From Triticum aestivum (lineage: Eukaryota; Streptophyta; Magnoliopsida; Poales; Poaceae): a stretch of DNA of 64,000 nt. The position numbers and the translations under genes were made by a program. The stretch's first letter is position 1. The number at the start of each line of letters is the position of its first letter. Below are positions 1-10,705 of the stretch, piece after piece. The notes under the pieces were generated by a model. That model saw nothing but the letters and a program-made list of their open reading frames with translations. It was not told where the DNA came from and searched no databases. Location: positions 59,875,789 to 59,939,788 of the forward strand of contig NC_057812.1 in the NCBI RefSeq assembly GCF_018294505.1. The letters run 5' to 3'.

Positions 1-744
1 CAAAAACTCCCCCTGGGACTCTTGTTAGTTGGAGGCACTCATTGTTTCGAGCAAGCTATGGATTGATGCTTGTTGGTGGAGGGGGAGTATAAACTTTACC
101 ATTCTGTTTGGGAACCGCCTATAATGTGTGTAGCATGGAAGATATCGCCATCTCTTGGTTGTTATGTTGACAATGAAAGTATACAACTCAAAATATTATT
201 CATCTCTATTTCAAAACCGAGCTCTGGCATGTCTACAAATCCCTGCTTCCCTCTGCGAAGGGCCTATCTATTTACTTTTATGTTGAGTCATCATCCTCTT
301 AGTAAAAAAGCACCAGTTGGAGAGCACCGCTATCATTTGCATTCATTACTATTAGTTTACATTGAGTATGACTTGACTGGATCTCTTTTACCATGAATTA
401 CAATGTCTAGTCAGTCCTTGATCTTTAAAGGTTCTCTGCATTTATGTTTTGCGGTCTCAGAAAGGGCTAGAGAGATACCATCTTGTTATATCATATTATG
501 ATTGTTTTGAGAAAGTGTTGTCATCCGATATTTATTATTATTGCTCGCTAGTTGATTATGCCATTGATATGAGTAAACATGAGACCTAAATGTTATTGTG
601 AATATGGTTAGTTCATAATCTTTGCTGAAAACTTGAATGCTGGCTTTACATATTTACAACAACAAGAGAAAACAGAGTTTGTAAAAGTTTTTCTTTATCA
701 CTTTTAGTTTGTCAACTGAATTGCTTGAGGACAAGCAAAGGTTT

Positions 745-758
745 AAGCTTGGGGGAGT
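745..758 (+). other. Polypurine tract of the WHAM-like Gypsy element
   Basis: AAGCTTGGGGGAG lies immediately before the LTR start at 759. It is the expected primer site for plus-strand DNA synthesis. The same AAGCTTGGGGA core precedes the other TGATACGTCTCC-type LTRs in this window. Confidence 0.8.
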
Positions 759-2155
759 TGATACGTCTCCGTCGTATCTACTTTTCCAAACACTTTTGCC
801 CGTACTGGAACTAACCCGGACTGACGCTGTTATCAGCAGAATTTCCATGGTGTTATTTATGTGCAGAAATAAAAGTTCTCGGAATGACATGAAACTTCAT
901 GGAACTTCTTTTTGGAAATAATAAAAAATCCTTGCAAAAGATGAAGACCAGGGGGCCACACGCAAGCCATGAGGGTGGGGGTGCGCCTGTCCCACCCCCC
1001 CCCCCGGGCGCGCCCCCTACCTCGTGGCCCCCTAGAGCTGCTCCGACCTCAACTCCAACTCTATATATTTGCTTTTGGGGAGAAAAAAACAGAGAGAATG
1101 ATTCATCGCGTTTTACGATACGGAGCCACCGCCAAGACCTAAAACCTCTCGGGAGGGCTGATCCGGAGTCTGTTCGGGGCTCCGGAGAGGGGAATCCATC
1201 GCCATCGTCATCACCAACCTTCCCCCATCACCAATTTCATGATGCTCACCGCCTTGCGTGAGTAATTCCATCGTAGGCTTGCTAGACGGTGATGGGTTGG
1301 ATGAGATTTATCATGTAATCGAGTTAGTTTTGTTAGGGTTTGATCCCTAGTATCCACTATGTTCTGAGATTGATGTTGCTATGACTTTGCTATGCTTAAT
1401 GCTTGTCACTAGGGAACGAGTGCCATGATTTCATATCTGAACCTATTATGTTTTCATCAATATATGAGAGTTCTTGATCCTATCTTGCAAGTCTATAGTC
1501 ACCTACTATGTGTTATGATCCGGCAACCCCGAAGTGACAATAATCGGGACCACTCCCGGTGATGACCGTAGTTTGAGGAGTTCATGTATTCACCATGTGT
1601 TAATACTTTGTTCTGGTACTCTATTAAAAGGAGGCCTTAATATCCCTTAGTATCCATTAGGACCCCGCTGCCACGGGAGGGTAGGACAAAAGATGCCTTG
1701 CAAGTTCTTTTCCATAAGCATGTATGACTATATTCGGAATACATGCCTACATTACATTGATGAATTGGAGATAGTTCTTTGTAACCATAGGTTATGACTG
1801 TTACATGATGAGCCGCATCCGGCATAATTCACTATCACCGATCCATTGACAACGAGCTTTCCATATATTGTTCTTCGCTTATTTACTTTTCCGTTGCTAT
1901 TGTTACAATCACTACAAAATACCAAAAACATTACTTTTGCTATCACTACCTTTTGCTACCGTTACCACTACTATCATATTACTTTGCTACTAAATACTTT
2001 GCTGTAGATATTAAGTTTCCAGGTGTGCTTGAATTGACAACTCAGCTGCTAATACTTGAGAATATTCTTTGGCTCCCCTTGTGTCGAATCAATAAATTTG
2101 GGTTGAATACTCTACCCTCGAAAACTGTTACGATCCCCTATACTTGTGGGTTATC
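759..2155 (+). repeat. 3' LTR of the WHAM-like Gypsy element
   Basis: The LTR is about 1.4 kb. It starts TGATACGTCTCCGTCGTATC and ends with CCCCTATACTTGTGGGTTATC, the ending shared by this LTR class. A GC-rich stretch at about 950-1050 with a run of C residues precedes a TATA box, and a pyrimidine-rich block occupies about 1860-2000. Open frames inside it, such as the one at 899-1261, are LTR shadows and not genes. Confidence 0.85.
1062..1069 (+). promoter_or_regulatory. TATA box of the LTR promoter
   Basis: TATATATT lies about 300 bp into the LTR, just after a GC-rich block, the usual place for the U3/R boundary of these LTRs. It would direct plus-strand transcription. Confidence 0.5.
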
Positions 2156-2371
2156 GGAGCGCGACGTCGCAAAAGCCCGTTCTGCATTTTATCAACAGCA
2201 GGCTCGCAGGTATCAAAGCAGAGAAGTGTGGTCCAAGACATATAACGTTGGTGAACTCGTTCTACACCTGTCGGAGAAGAAAAAGGACAAAGTCAAGACC
2301 AAGTGGGAGGATCCCTTCATTTGGAGCCGTACCCCTGGAACGCGGCCAAACTCCGACGATTTTATGCCTAG
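2156..2371 (+). pseudogene. Gypsy integrase C-terminus, broken
   Basis: The reading frame entering from the LTR at 2156 translates as the end of a Gypsy integrase, with the motif GELVLHLSEKKKDK followed by KWEDPF. The stretch that should follow is missing. From 2324 another frame resumes with EPYPWNAAKLRRFYA and a stop at 2369-2371, the usual end of pol in these Gypsy elements. About 30 codons appear deleted between the two blocks. Upstream pol is gone because the WHAM-like LTR abuts at 2155. It cannot make a working protein. Confidence 0.8.
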
Positions 2372-3695
2372 TGTCGAACTCTGTGTTCATCTCCTTCCTC
2401 ATGTTATTAACGTTATTTTTTCTCTCTTTTCGTTTTTTATCTTGTTTGTTTTGCTCTTTAGCCCTACGGCTTCAGTACGGCTAGACCGTCCTCCCCTGTT
2501 GCGTACATCTCCACATATGTACGTTAATTATACCTAGGGGATTCTCGTACAGAAGCTTGCTATTATTCTTCGAGCATCAAGCTCAGCACATATGCGTTTT
2601 TTCATATCTAACTTTTCATCACCATTATATGCATCGATTTGACTTAAGTTTTGGCCAAGCTGGGTTACCTGGCTCTGGTGCTTATGCCCTACGTTCCCGT
2701 TAGTTCGGCTAGGGCATAAAGGGAGCACCTCTGTGATTTTTACTGCCGGATCATCCAGATGTGTACCTCAGACTAGGTGAAGCCGAAAGCTAGCGTTATT
2801 AAGGGAATATTGGATCGGCGAATTAAAGACGTTTCCGCATTCACTCCATTGTGAAACCCCAGAAGTTACTTACTCTATGATTTTTTCAATCACAGTTTAG
2901 ACATGCACATTAAACGCATGCACACTAAGGGAAAGGAACCCTTAACGGAAGTATTCTCTTTGGAAGATGTTTCTTACATAATGTAATATAACATAACTAG
3001 ACGGATACAAATTGTCTGTTCAAGCAACTATGACCCCTACGTCTGGTTCCCATGCATACCCCGGTATATTTTACCGTTAGGGTAATCGGAAACACTCCGC
3101 ACCTTCGGGTCCATAGGTCGAAGCGAAAAGGTCGGCCATGACAATTGTTTTTATTATCCAGCTAGAAGGAAAGTACATAGTTACTTAGGACTCAAAAACA
3201 TCCTCCTCTATACCATTCAACAGGCGGTCTAATTTACAATCCTGTTGGGAGTATCTAGCAGCCACCTCTACTTGGCCATATACTAAACTAATGGGAATTT
3301 CTTCCCCATTTAACCCTAGCGGTCCGAGCTGGGCCATGTGATTCAAATCTAGCTTGGTATATCGTGTTTGTTACCATGGCCCAGGCCTCTCGCGCACCCT
3401 CTCAGCATGCCGATATCTTCCATAGTCGGATACGCCGTCGTGCTCCCTTGAACATCTCTATAAGCTTCTCCATACTCCCTGGAGGGGAGTCGGATAGCCA
3501 TAAGGCCTTGGTTACACTCCGCATTGCCTGCCAACCTTGCTCGTGCAACTATGACAGCCCTTGCAGAAGATCACTTGATGATCCGGACACCTCCTCTTTG
3601 GGACGGCCCATCAATATACCTGCAATCACAGCTATATCAACTACTTTTACTTCCAAACTGTTATAAGGTAAATACGGCCACATACTGAATATACC
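2372..3695. other. Gypsy 3' spacer with antisense-gene C-terminal remnant
   Basis: After the pol stop there is about 1.3 kb with no intact gene. Around 2640-2900 the text (GTTCGGCTAGGGCATAAAGG and following) resembles the spacer at 39480-39640 of the Fatima-like element. At about 3349-3680 the minus strand has short open stretches that resemble the C-terminal part of the antisense gene annotated at 40130-43040, now fragmented. I see no promoter or RNA gene here. Confidence 0.55.
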
Positions 3696-5031
3696 TCATG
3701 ACCCACAAGTATAGGGGATCTATTTTAGTCCTTTCGATAAGTACGAGTGTCGAACCCAATGAGGAGCAGAAGGAAATGATAAGCGGTTTTCAGCATGGTA
3801 TTCTCTGCAAGCACTGAAATTATCGGTAACTGATAGTTTTGTGATAAGGTAATTGGTAACGAGTAGCAAGTAATAAAAGTAAATAAGGTGCAGCAAGATA
3901 GCCCAATCCTTATGATTAACCCTAATGCAAGCATCCGCAACTACAACCGAAGTATTAAGGTAAACCTAACCATATCATGAAATATATGGATCCAAATCAG
4001 CCCCTTACGAAGCAATGCATAAACTAGGGTTTAAGCTTCTGTCACTCTAGCAACCCATCATCTACTTATTACTTCCCAATGCCTACCTCTAGGCCCAAAC
4101 AATGGTGAAGTGTCATGTAGTAGACGTTCACATGACACCACTAGAGGGATGACAACATACATGTCATCAAAATAACGAACGAATACCAAATTCACATGAC
4201 TACTAATAGCAAGACTTCTCCCATGTCCTCAGGAACAAACGTAACTACTCACAAAGCATATTCATGTTCCTAATTAGAGGGGTATTAATATGCATATTGG
4301 ATCTGAACATATGAGCTTCCACCAAGTAAACCAACTAGCATCAACTACAAGGAGTAATGAACACTACTAGCAACCCACAGGTACCAATCTGAGGTTTGGA
4401 TACAAAGATTGGATACAAGAGATGAACTAGGGTTTGAGAGGAGATGGCGCTGGTGAAGATGTTGATGGAGATTGACCCCCTCCCGATGAGAGGATAGTTG
4501 ATGATGACGATGGTGATGATTTCCCCCTCCCGAAGGGAAGTTTCCCCTGCAAAACAGCTTCGTCGGAGCCCTAGATTGGTTCCGCCAAGGTTCTGCCTCG
4601 TGGCGGCGGAGTTTCTCCCCGTAAGCTTGCTTATGATTTTTTTATCGGACGAAAGACACCATATAGCCAAAGATGGGCATCGGAGGGCCACCAGGGGGCC
4701 CACGAGGCAGGGGCGCACCTAGGGGGGAGGGCGCGCCCCCCACCCTCGTGGTTGGTGGGTGGCCCCCTCTGGTGCTTTCTTTGCTCAGTATTTTTTTATA
4801 TATTCTAAAAATAACTTCCGTGAAGTTTCAGGACTTTTGGAGCTGTGCAGAATAGGTCTCTAATATTTGGTCCTTTTCCAACCCAGAATACCAGCTGCCG
4901 GCATTCCCCCTCTTCATGTAAACCTTGTAAAATAAGAGAGAAAAGGCATAAGTATCGTGACATAATGTGTAATAACAGTCCATAATGCAATAAATATCAA
5001 TATAAAAGCCTGATGCAAAATGGACATATCA
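3696..5031 (-). repeat. Solo LTR of a Sabrina-type Gypsy element, minus orientation
   Basis: Read on the minus strand, this 1.3-kb block starts TGATATGTCCATTTTGCATC at 5031 and ends CCTATACTTGTGGGTCAT near 3696. Both are typical ends of a Triticeae Gypsy LTR class. No internal region, primer-binding site or polypurine tract flanks it. Both sides carry Fatima-related antisense-gene sequence, which fits a solo LTR left by LTR-LTR recombination inside that element. The flanking 5-mers (ATACC left, ATGCT right) do not match well, so the TSD has decayed or one boundary is off by a few bases. Confidence 0.7.
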
Positions 5032-7298
5032 ATGCTGCCTTGCAGTTTTTTGTTCTCCTTCACGTAGTCGGCTAGCCGGGCCCGCACATCCTTCAGCTCT
5101 TCGCCCAGCTGGGTGTTTGCATCTTGGAGTTTGTTTTTCTCCTGTGTGGCATGGATCAAAATCCGCTCGCCTGCGGCATGCAGTCTTTTCGACTCTTTTT
5201 CCTCCAATTGATCTGATGATCCTGTTATGAGATAAAGCCGTAGTGTTAACATGGTCGCTATGCAATAACTGTTTCTCGATGGAGGGAAATATCATCGGAA
5301 GACGCCGCTTTGGATTTTTCCAGTTCGGCGGTCACTGCGTTCAACTGTGTCCGGCACTTTTCTAGCTCTTGGGCTAGCACGTCGTTCTTCTCCGACAGAA
5401 CCTGGTCATGCAACGATCCTCAAATCAGTTGTCCCAACTACTTTAAGTCTCAGGGGCTACTGGCATATGGTTATCATAGTCAGGCAAAGTAAACTTACCT
5501 TTAGATCTTTTAAATGCTGCTTTGTGTCTTTGTTAAGCCCATCTCGAGCAGCTCGGATATATGCATCAGCCGAGATGAAGGCATTAAATGCCTCTCCTGA
5601 AAAGTCGGGGTCTTGTAAAATGGCCCAGCGGCGCCAATGATTCATGCCGCTCTCCACTTCCGAGTTGGTGACTGATACGTCATCTGAATCTTCGGCTGGA
5701 GGACAGTCCCGCATCACCCCCGCATTAGCCCCCGTCTTCACGGCAGGATCTGGATCCTGGCTACAGGAAGTATGGCCGGCCGGACCCTCAGATATAGTCA
5801 GGCACACCTTTTTCCTGATACAGGGTAAACGGAAAGGTCACAATTGGATGTGACTGCCAAGGTGCATATTTGCAAATTTGTACCTCTTTGATGAAGGCTC
5901 GGCCGTATCTTCATTTGCCTTCCTCTTCGAAAGCTTGCCGGGTGTATGGGATGCTCTCTTCGGAGGTTCTCGCGGGGCAGCATGGCGCGCCGAACGCCTC
6001 TCCTTTTGAGCACAGGACAGTGCGGTGGGTAAGGAGGAATGAGAAAACTCTCTTGCACAAGGTATCCCCGGATTACCTACATGTGAAGCAGGAAGGATGC
6101 CGGGGTAATCAGCGATGATGGGTACATCTGTACCGTCATAGCTCATCTGGTAGAATATTCCATCCTCAAGCTCCACAAATATGTCCGGATCTTCCTCATA
6201 TCCGGGGTCAAGATCCCGGTTGCGATTCTCTCGGTGAGGGATAGGGTCGTGGATCCCCTCGACAGCCTTTCGCCATTCATGTTATAAGCGGATAAGATAC
6301 TGCCTGTCAAGAATGATTCAGGGACAGGAGTAAAATAGTTGAGCTGAAGCTTACCAGCTGGGAGGATTATACATGGGAAATCCGTCTCGATATTGGAGAC
6401 GGGTGAACTCCTCCTTCTCCCCTTTATACGGCTCGACTAGTATTTTGGCCAGGGCGGCGGGGGTCTTCGAGCCCATCCGATCGTAGCGTGAGGCATCGTA
6501 TTCCCCGTTATAATTCCACATGGGCAGCCCTCTATATTGGAGTGGCTGGACCCCCTGCGTTATAGAGATCACCATTACCTTGACTATTGACAATCCGGAC
6601 TGGGCAAGCGTCTTAATCTTGCCCTGCAGCAGGCTGATCTCTGCACTATCCTCTTCCTCAAGGCTCCGAGGATGCCAGCTCTAGCGTTTCTTCAGCGGAG
6701 CATTTGAAAACTAGGGAAGGCCCATGCAGACGGGGTCGGGTAGAGCGACGTCATCGATGTAGAACCATTCGGAAGGCCACTCTTTGGGAGCTTTCTTCGG
6801 CATGCCGGACAGATATCCGGTCCCGGCGATGCGCCACACTTTGGCTCGTCCCACTTCAAAAATTGACCTACCTTGATTGCGAGGGACGAGGCAGAACAGT
6901 CTTCTCCATAAATCGAAATGGGCCTCGCAGCCCAGGAATAGCTCGCATAGAGCGACATAACTTGCAATATGAAGGATAGAGGCGGGAGTGAGACTGTGCA
7001 GTTGGAGGCCGTAATACTCCAGCAGACCTCGGAGGAAGGGATGGGTCAGGAATCCAACACCTCTTAACAAGAAGGTGACGAAGCATACTCGTTCTCCCCT
7101 AGACGGATTGGGGAAGTTCTCCGTTTGGGACCCACCCTTGAAGTACGTCATCCCTGCTCGTACGGGGACCAAGTCCACGGGAGGAAGAAAGCCATGTGTT
7201 TGCAGCTTCGCCAGCTGACTGTAGGATACGAAACATCTCCCCCAATCACCCTCTTTGGAGTCGTGGGGACGAGAGGAAGAGCCGGGAGCGCTAGCCAT
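5032..7298 (-). pseudogene. Antisense gene of a Fatima-like Gypsy: PF04195-like domain plus coiled coil, decayed
   Basis: This lies on the strand opposite to the host retroelement. The likely start is the ATG at 7298 (MASAPGSSSRPHDSK). The first exon, to about 6711, encodes a 'putative gypsy type transposon' (PF04195-like) domain. Its recognisable positions include FLLRGVGFLTHPFLRGLLEYYG and ASILHIASYVALCELFLG. Further minus-strand coding blocks follow at about 6593-6351, 6176-5838, 5807-5457 and 5295-5032. The last is rich in E, K, A and L and looks like a coiled coil (EEKESKRLHAAGERI, ELKDVRARLADYVKENKKLQ). GTAAGC at the 6354 side looks like a splice donor. The frames no longer join cleanly, and the C-terminus is displaced by the solo LTR at 3696-5031. 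Its molecular function is unknown. Confidence 0.65.
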
Positions 7299-7619
7299 GT
7301 TGGAGTGGTTTTTTCTTAGCAAGCTCTGAGGATTTTTCACCGGGTGTGGAATGGATCTGAGATCTATTCTCTTTAAACAAAAACCTTTATGGTACGGGCG
7401 GGGTGGTATATGGAAAAAATACCCCGACCTCTCGCATTCGCTCTACATGTGGAAACTGAAGTTGTTGAAGTTACTGATGCACAGAAGCCGAGGGGTAAAA
7501 CATTAAATGGAAGGCCGAGCACACTACTCGGAAGTCATCGGTGGAGGAACCCGCCTTGCAATGCCGAAGATAATCTATGTGCCGAATACCTCGTCATTGA
7601 AGACTGGTTTAGGGGCTAC
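7299..7619. other. Spacer and polypurine tract before the LTR
   Basis: This 320-bp stretch separates the antisense-gene start from the LTR. Its end, GGTTTAGGGGCTAC just before 7620, matches the tracts before 9540 and 43620 and is the likely polypurine tract. The TATA-like box found upstream of the sister antisense gene at 43174 is not visible here. Confidence 0.5.
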
Positions 7620-8098
7620 TCAGGGAGTCCTGGACTAAGGGGTCCTCGGGCGTCTGACCTGTTAGCCATGGGCTGGAGTGATGGGCTGTGAAGATCCGAA
7701 GACCGAAGACTGCACCCGTGTCCGGATGGGACTTTCCTTGGCGTGGAAAGCAAGCTTGGCAACCGGATAAGTAGATTCCTTTCTTTGTAACCGACCTTTT
7801 GTAACCCTAGATCGTCCCGTGTCTATATAAACCGTTGGACTTAGTCCGGAAATAGAGATACTCATTACCATAGTCATACAGGCTAGACTTCTAGGGTTTA
7901 GCCATTACGATCTCGAGGTAGATCAACTCTTGTAATACTCATATTCATTAATATCAATCAAGCAGGACGTAGGGTATTACCTCCATAGAGAGGGCCCGAA
8001 CCTGGGTAAACATCGTGTCCCCTGTCTCCTGTTACCATCGACCTTTGACGCACAGTTCGGGACGCCCTACCTGAGATCCGCCGGTTTTGACACCGACA
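7620..8098 (+). repeat. Fatima-like LTR, copy A
   Basis: This 479-bp LTR starts TCAGGGAGTCCTGGACTAAG (TG changed to TC) and ends GTTTTGACACCGACA. It contains TATATAAA at 7824-7831. It is preceded by a polypurine tract, like a 3' LTR. It is followed not by a primer-binding site and gag but by another piece of antisense-gene region, so it sits in an LTR-internal-LTR tandem. Confidence 0.8.
7824..7831 (+). promoter_or_regulatory. TATA box in Fatima-like LTR copy A
   Basis: TATATAAA in the context GTCTATATAAACCG occupies the same LTR position as in the intact element (35538-35545). The corresponding site in the neighbouring LTR at 9540 reads CATATAAA. Confidence 0.5.
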
Positions 8099-9539
8099 AG
8101 GACCTCGACCTCGGTCGCCGCTCCTACACATATCACGGCACTACCGTCAATACACATTATTTATTCTTTCCGAATATACAACCAGTCAGTACATACCTTG
8201 CTTGTCTTCTAGCTGCTTCCTCGCTTGGCCGAGCTCCTCCTCAGCCCGCTCCAGTCTCTGCTTTAGTCCGAACACTTTGGCAGTGTGTGAGGTCGCGGCC
8301 AGCAACCACGCTTGCTTATTCATATAAGACATATTTAGTTAGTTTCCTGAGAAAATAAATTGATCCACTGTCCGTCTCTTCTTTCCGATCACCGGACAAT
8401 GTCTCAGGGGCTACTGTCTATATTGGTATTTTCTCGTTTGCGTCGCTTACCTCAAAACCTGTCAGCAGGTTGCTACAGGCTTCGTAGTCCACTCTTGACG
8501 GACTGAACCCTCTCAATCACCGTACCCATAAGGATACGGTGTTCATCCACGATGGAAGCGCCTCGTAGCGCTTCCAACAGATTATCCGGTGCCTCTGGTT
8601 GGACAGAGGTCACCGGCGGAAAAGGCACACCCCCTTCTTTCGAAGGAGGTTTCTCGCCGGATTCTGGAGCAGTATAGGCCTATGGACTTGTATTCGGCTG
8701 GGGGCGAACTGAGCAAAGCCCCCATCCCCAGTCGCCATGGGGGTCTGCTCCCCCATGTGTTCGACAGCCAAGGTTTCGCCCTCTGGCATCACCCAGGCGG
8801 CCTCCTGAACCTCTCCCTGGCCTGGGAAGGTCCTTTGGGACAACACCTCATCGTCGCCCTTGGCCTTGGGAGAGTGAGCGGCTGGCGGTGATTCACTGGC
8901 CATCGCCTTCGAATCCAATGAACCTCTTGATGAGGATCGCAGGGAGCTGTCGTGGGCCGGACTGCAATGAACCTCTTGATGAGGATCGCAGGGAGCTGTC
9001 GTGGGCCGGACTGCAATGGCTGCTGTCGATGTCCCACGCGGAGTTATCCACAAGGGGACCCTTCCCCTCTTGGGCACCTTCGCCTCCAGATTTGTGGAGG
9101 CCGCCCTCTTCTTCCTCCCCCCATTAGGGGGAGAGGTGCTTTCTTCCTCCTCCTCATCATCGTATTTGGCAGCGGAGGAGTGAGTCTTGTCTTCGGACGA
9201 CACGTCCGAAGCTCCCTTGCGGCGGGGGCCACTCCAAACCCCCTTGGCCTTCTTCTTGGCCTTCTTCTCCGGCGCCTTAATTATAGGGCGCCGGCACCAG
9301 CATCTTCGCCAGGAGCGAGATGACTGGTTCCTCGAGCAGTGTAGTCGAACATTGAATCCGCTCTGCCCTCTCTGTCCATACGTGAAAAAAATAAAGTTTA
9401 GATATCCTCCTTGCGTCTGAAGATGTTCATTGCGTCCAAAGTCTATCTTGGAGTATTCGGAAAGGGGAACCCACCTTGCAATGTCGAAGACAATTTGCGC
9501 GCCAGACACCTCGTCATTGAAGCCTGGTTCAGGGGCTAC
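8099..9539 (-). pseudogene. Remnant of a second antisense gene between two Fatima-like LTRs
   Basis: The 1.44 kb between LTR copies A and B keeps only the 3' end of an internal region. On the minus strand, 9509-8610 is open for 299 codons. The part from about 9300 is basic then acidic (KAPEKKAKKKAKG, DDEEEEEST) and resembles the linker after the PF04195-like domain. The domain itself is missing. A separate minus-strand exon at about 8312-8197 encodes a coiled coil (LKQRLERAEEELGQARKQLE) and ends at a GTATGT donor (8196-8191). A perfect 49-bp tandem duplication lies at 8916-9013. It lacks a credible start and is a pseudogene. Confidence 0.6.
8916..9013. repeat. Perfect 49-bp tandem duplication
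   Basis: CAATGAACCTCTTGATGAGG begins at 8916 and again at 8965, and the two 49-bp units are identical. The period is not a multiple of three (49 = 16 x 3 + 1), so the duplication shifts the antisense reading frame. The two units look very recent or gene-converted. Confidence 0.95.
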
Positions 9540-10019
9540 TGAGGGAGTCCTGGACTAAGAGGTCCTCGGGCATCCGACCTATTAGACATGGGCCGGATTG
9601 ATGGGTTGTGAAGATACAAAGACCGAAGACTCTACCTGTTTCCGGATGGGACTCTCCTTGACATGGAAGGCAACCTTGGCGTCCGAATATGAAGATTCCT
9701 TTCTCTTTAACCGACCTTATTTAACACTAGATCCCTTCGGTGTCCATATAAACCAGAGGGCTAGGTCCTTAGACATATATCCTCATAATCATAGTCAGAC
9801 AGGCTAGACTTTTAGGGATTAACCATTACGATCTCGTGGTATATCAACTCTTGTAATACTCATATTCATCAAGATCAATCAAGAAGGAAGTAGGGTATTA
9901 CATCCGTGGAGAGGGCCCTAACCTGGGTAAACATTGTGTCCCTTGCCTCCTGTTATCATCGACCTTAGACGCACAGTTTGGGACCCCCTACCCGAGATCC
10001 GCCGATTTTGACACCGACA
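9540..10019 (+). repeat. Fatima-like LTR, copy B
   Basis: This 480-bp LTR begins TGAGGGAGTCCTGGACTAAG and ends ACCGACA. It is preceded by the polypurine tract GGTTCAGGGGCTAC. The TATA position carries CATATAAA. It is followed at 10020 by a plus-oriented fragment of a Copia LTR. Confidence 0.8.
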
Positions 10020-10590
10020 CCGGGTGCTGTGCCCCCCTCCATAGTTACACACCTCGGTCATATCGTCGTAGTGCTTAGGCGAAGCCCAGTGCCGGTAACT
10101 TCATCATCAGCGTAGCCACGCCGTCGTGCTGACGGAACTCTCCCTCGTCCTCAAATGGATCAAGAGATCGAGGGACGTCATCAAGCTGAATGTTTGCTGA
10201 ACGCGGAGGTGTCATATGTTCGGTGCTTGGATCGGTTGGATCGTGAAGACGTTCGACTACATCACGCAAGATCTATCTAGGAGATGCATAGCATTGAGTG
10301 GGGAGAGTGTGTCGACGTACCCTCATAGACCGAAGCGGAAGCATTTAGTAACGCAGTTGATGTAGTCGAATGTCTTCGCGATCCAACCGATCCAAGTACC
10401 GAACGTACGACACCTCCATGATTAGCACACATTCAACTCGGTGACACCCCTCGAACTCTTGGTCCAGTTGAGGCTGAGGGAGAGTTTCTTCAGCACGACG
10501 GCATCGCGATGGTGATTATGAACTTTACCGATGCAGGGCTTCGCCTAAGCACTACGACGATATGACCGAGGTGTGTCACTGTAGAGAGGG
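10020..10590. repeat. Long inverted repeat made of two opposed Copia LTR fragments
   Basis: Positions 10020-10262 are the approximate reverse complement of about 10358-10590. For example, GGATCGTGAAGACGTTCGAC on the left pairs with GTCGAATGTCTTCGCGATCC on the right. The left arm is a plus-oriented LTR fragment, and the right arm belongs to the minus-oriented Copia LTR that starts at 10263. The arms are about 240 bp with a spacer of about 95 bp. Confidence 0.85.
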
Positions 10591-10646
10591 GCACCGCGCA
10601 CGGCTAAGAGAAACTTTGGTGTGCCTTTGGGGTGTCCCCCTCCCAT

Positions 10647-10656
10647 GTATATAAAG
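10647..10656 (-). promoter_or_regulatory. TATA-like box of the Copia LTR
   Basis: TTTATATACA on the minus strand, in a CT-rich setting, is conserved at the matching place in the sister LTR (about 51932-51942). A palindrome lies about 50 bp upstream of it in the transcription direction. Confidence 0.45.
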
Positions 10657-10705
10657 GAGGGGGGAGGAGGAGGTCGGCCAAGGTGTGGCGCGCCAAGGGG
10701 AGGAG

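Larger units (their letters stand above)
1..2155 (+). mobile_element. 3' end of a WHAM-like Gypsy LTR retrotransposon, cut by the window edge
   Basis: Positions 1-758 are the non-coding 3' part of the internal region, ending in a purine-rich tract. They are followed directly by an LTR that begins TGATACGTCTCC at 759 and ends in GGGTTATC at 2155. The order internal region, polypurine tract, LTR makes this a plus-strand element and this LTR its 3' LTR. The rest of the element lies left of the window. It abuts the pol C-terminus of another Gypsy element at 2156, so it probably inserted there. The expected terminal CA is missing (TTATCG is seen instead of TTATCA). ORFs in 1-758 are short and unrelated to retrotransposon proteins. 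The WHAM label is from memory of the LTR. Confidence 0.85.
2156..10019 (+). mobile_element. Eroded complex of Fatima-related Gypsy copies
   Basis: The segment holds, in order, a pol C-terminus (2156-2371), a non-coding spacer with antisense-gene remnants (2372-3695), an inserted solo LTR (3696-5031), an antisense gene (5032-7298), an LTR (7620-8098), a second shortened internal region (8099-9539) and a further LTR (9540-10019). Both LTRs resemble the 486-bp LTRs of the better preserved Fatima-like element at 35332-44105 in start, TATA region and ACCGACA end. The layout matches that element's 3' half, which also has an antisense gene just before its 3' LTR. Gag, protease and most of pol are absent. 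Confidence 0.75.

Noticed and set aside
899..1261. 120-codon ORF with a Pro-rich start
   Set aside because: Lies wholly inside an LTR across its GC-rich block and TATA box; no family resemblance.
1953..2537. 194-codon ORF as a single gene
   Set aside because: It is a chance fusion of LTR sequence, a Gypsy integrase C-terminus and spacer. Only 2156-2330 is coding-derived in that frame.
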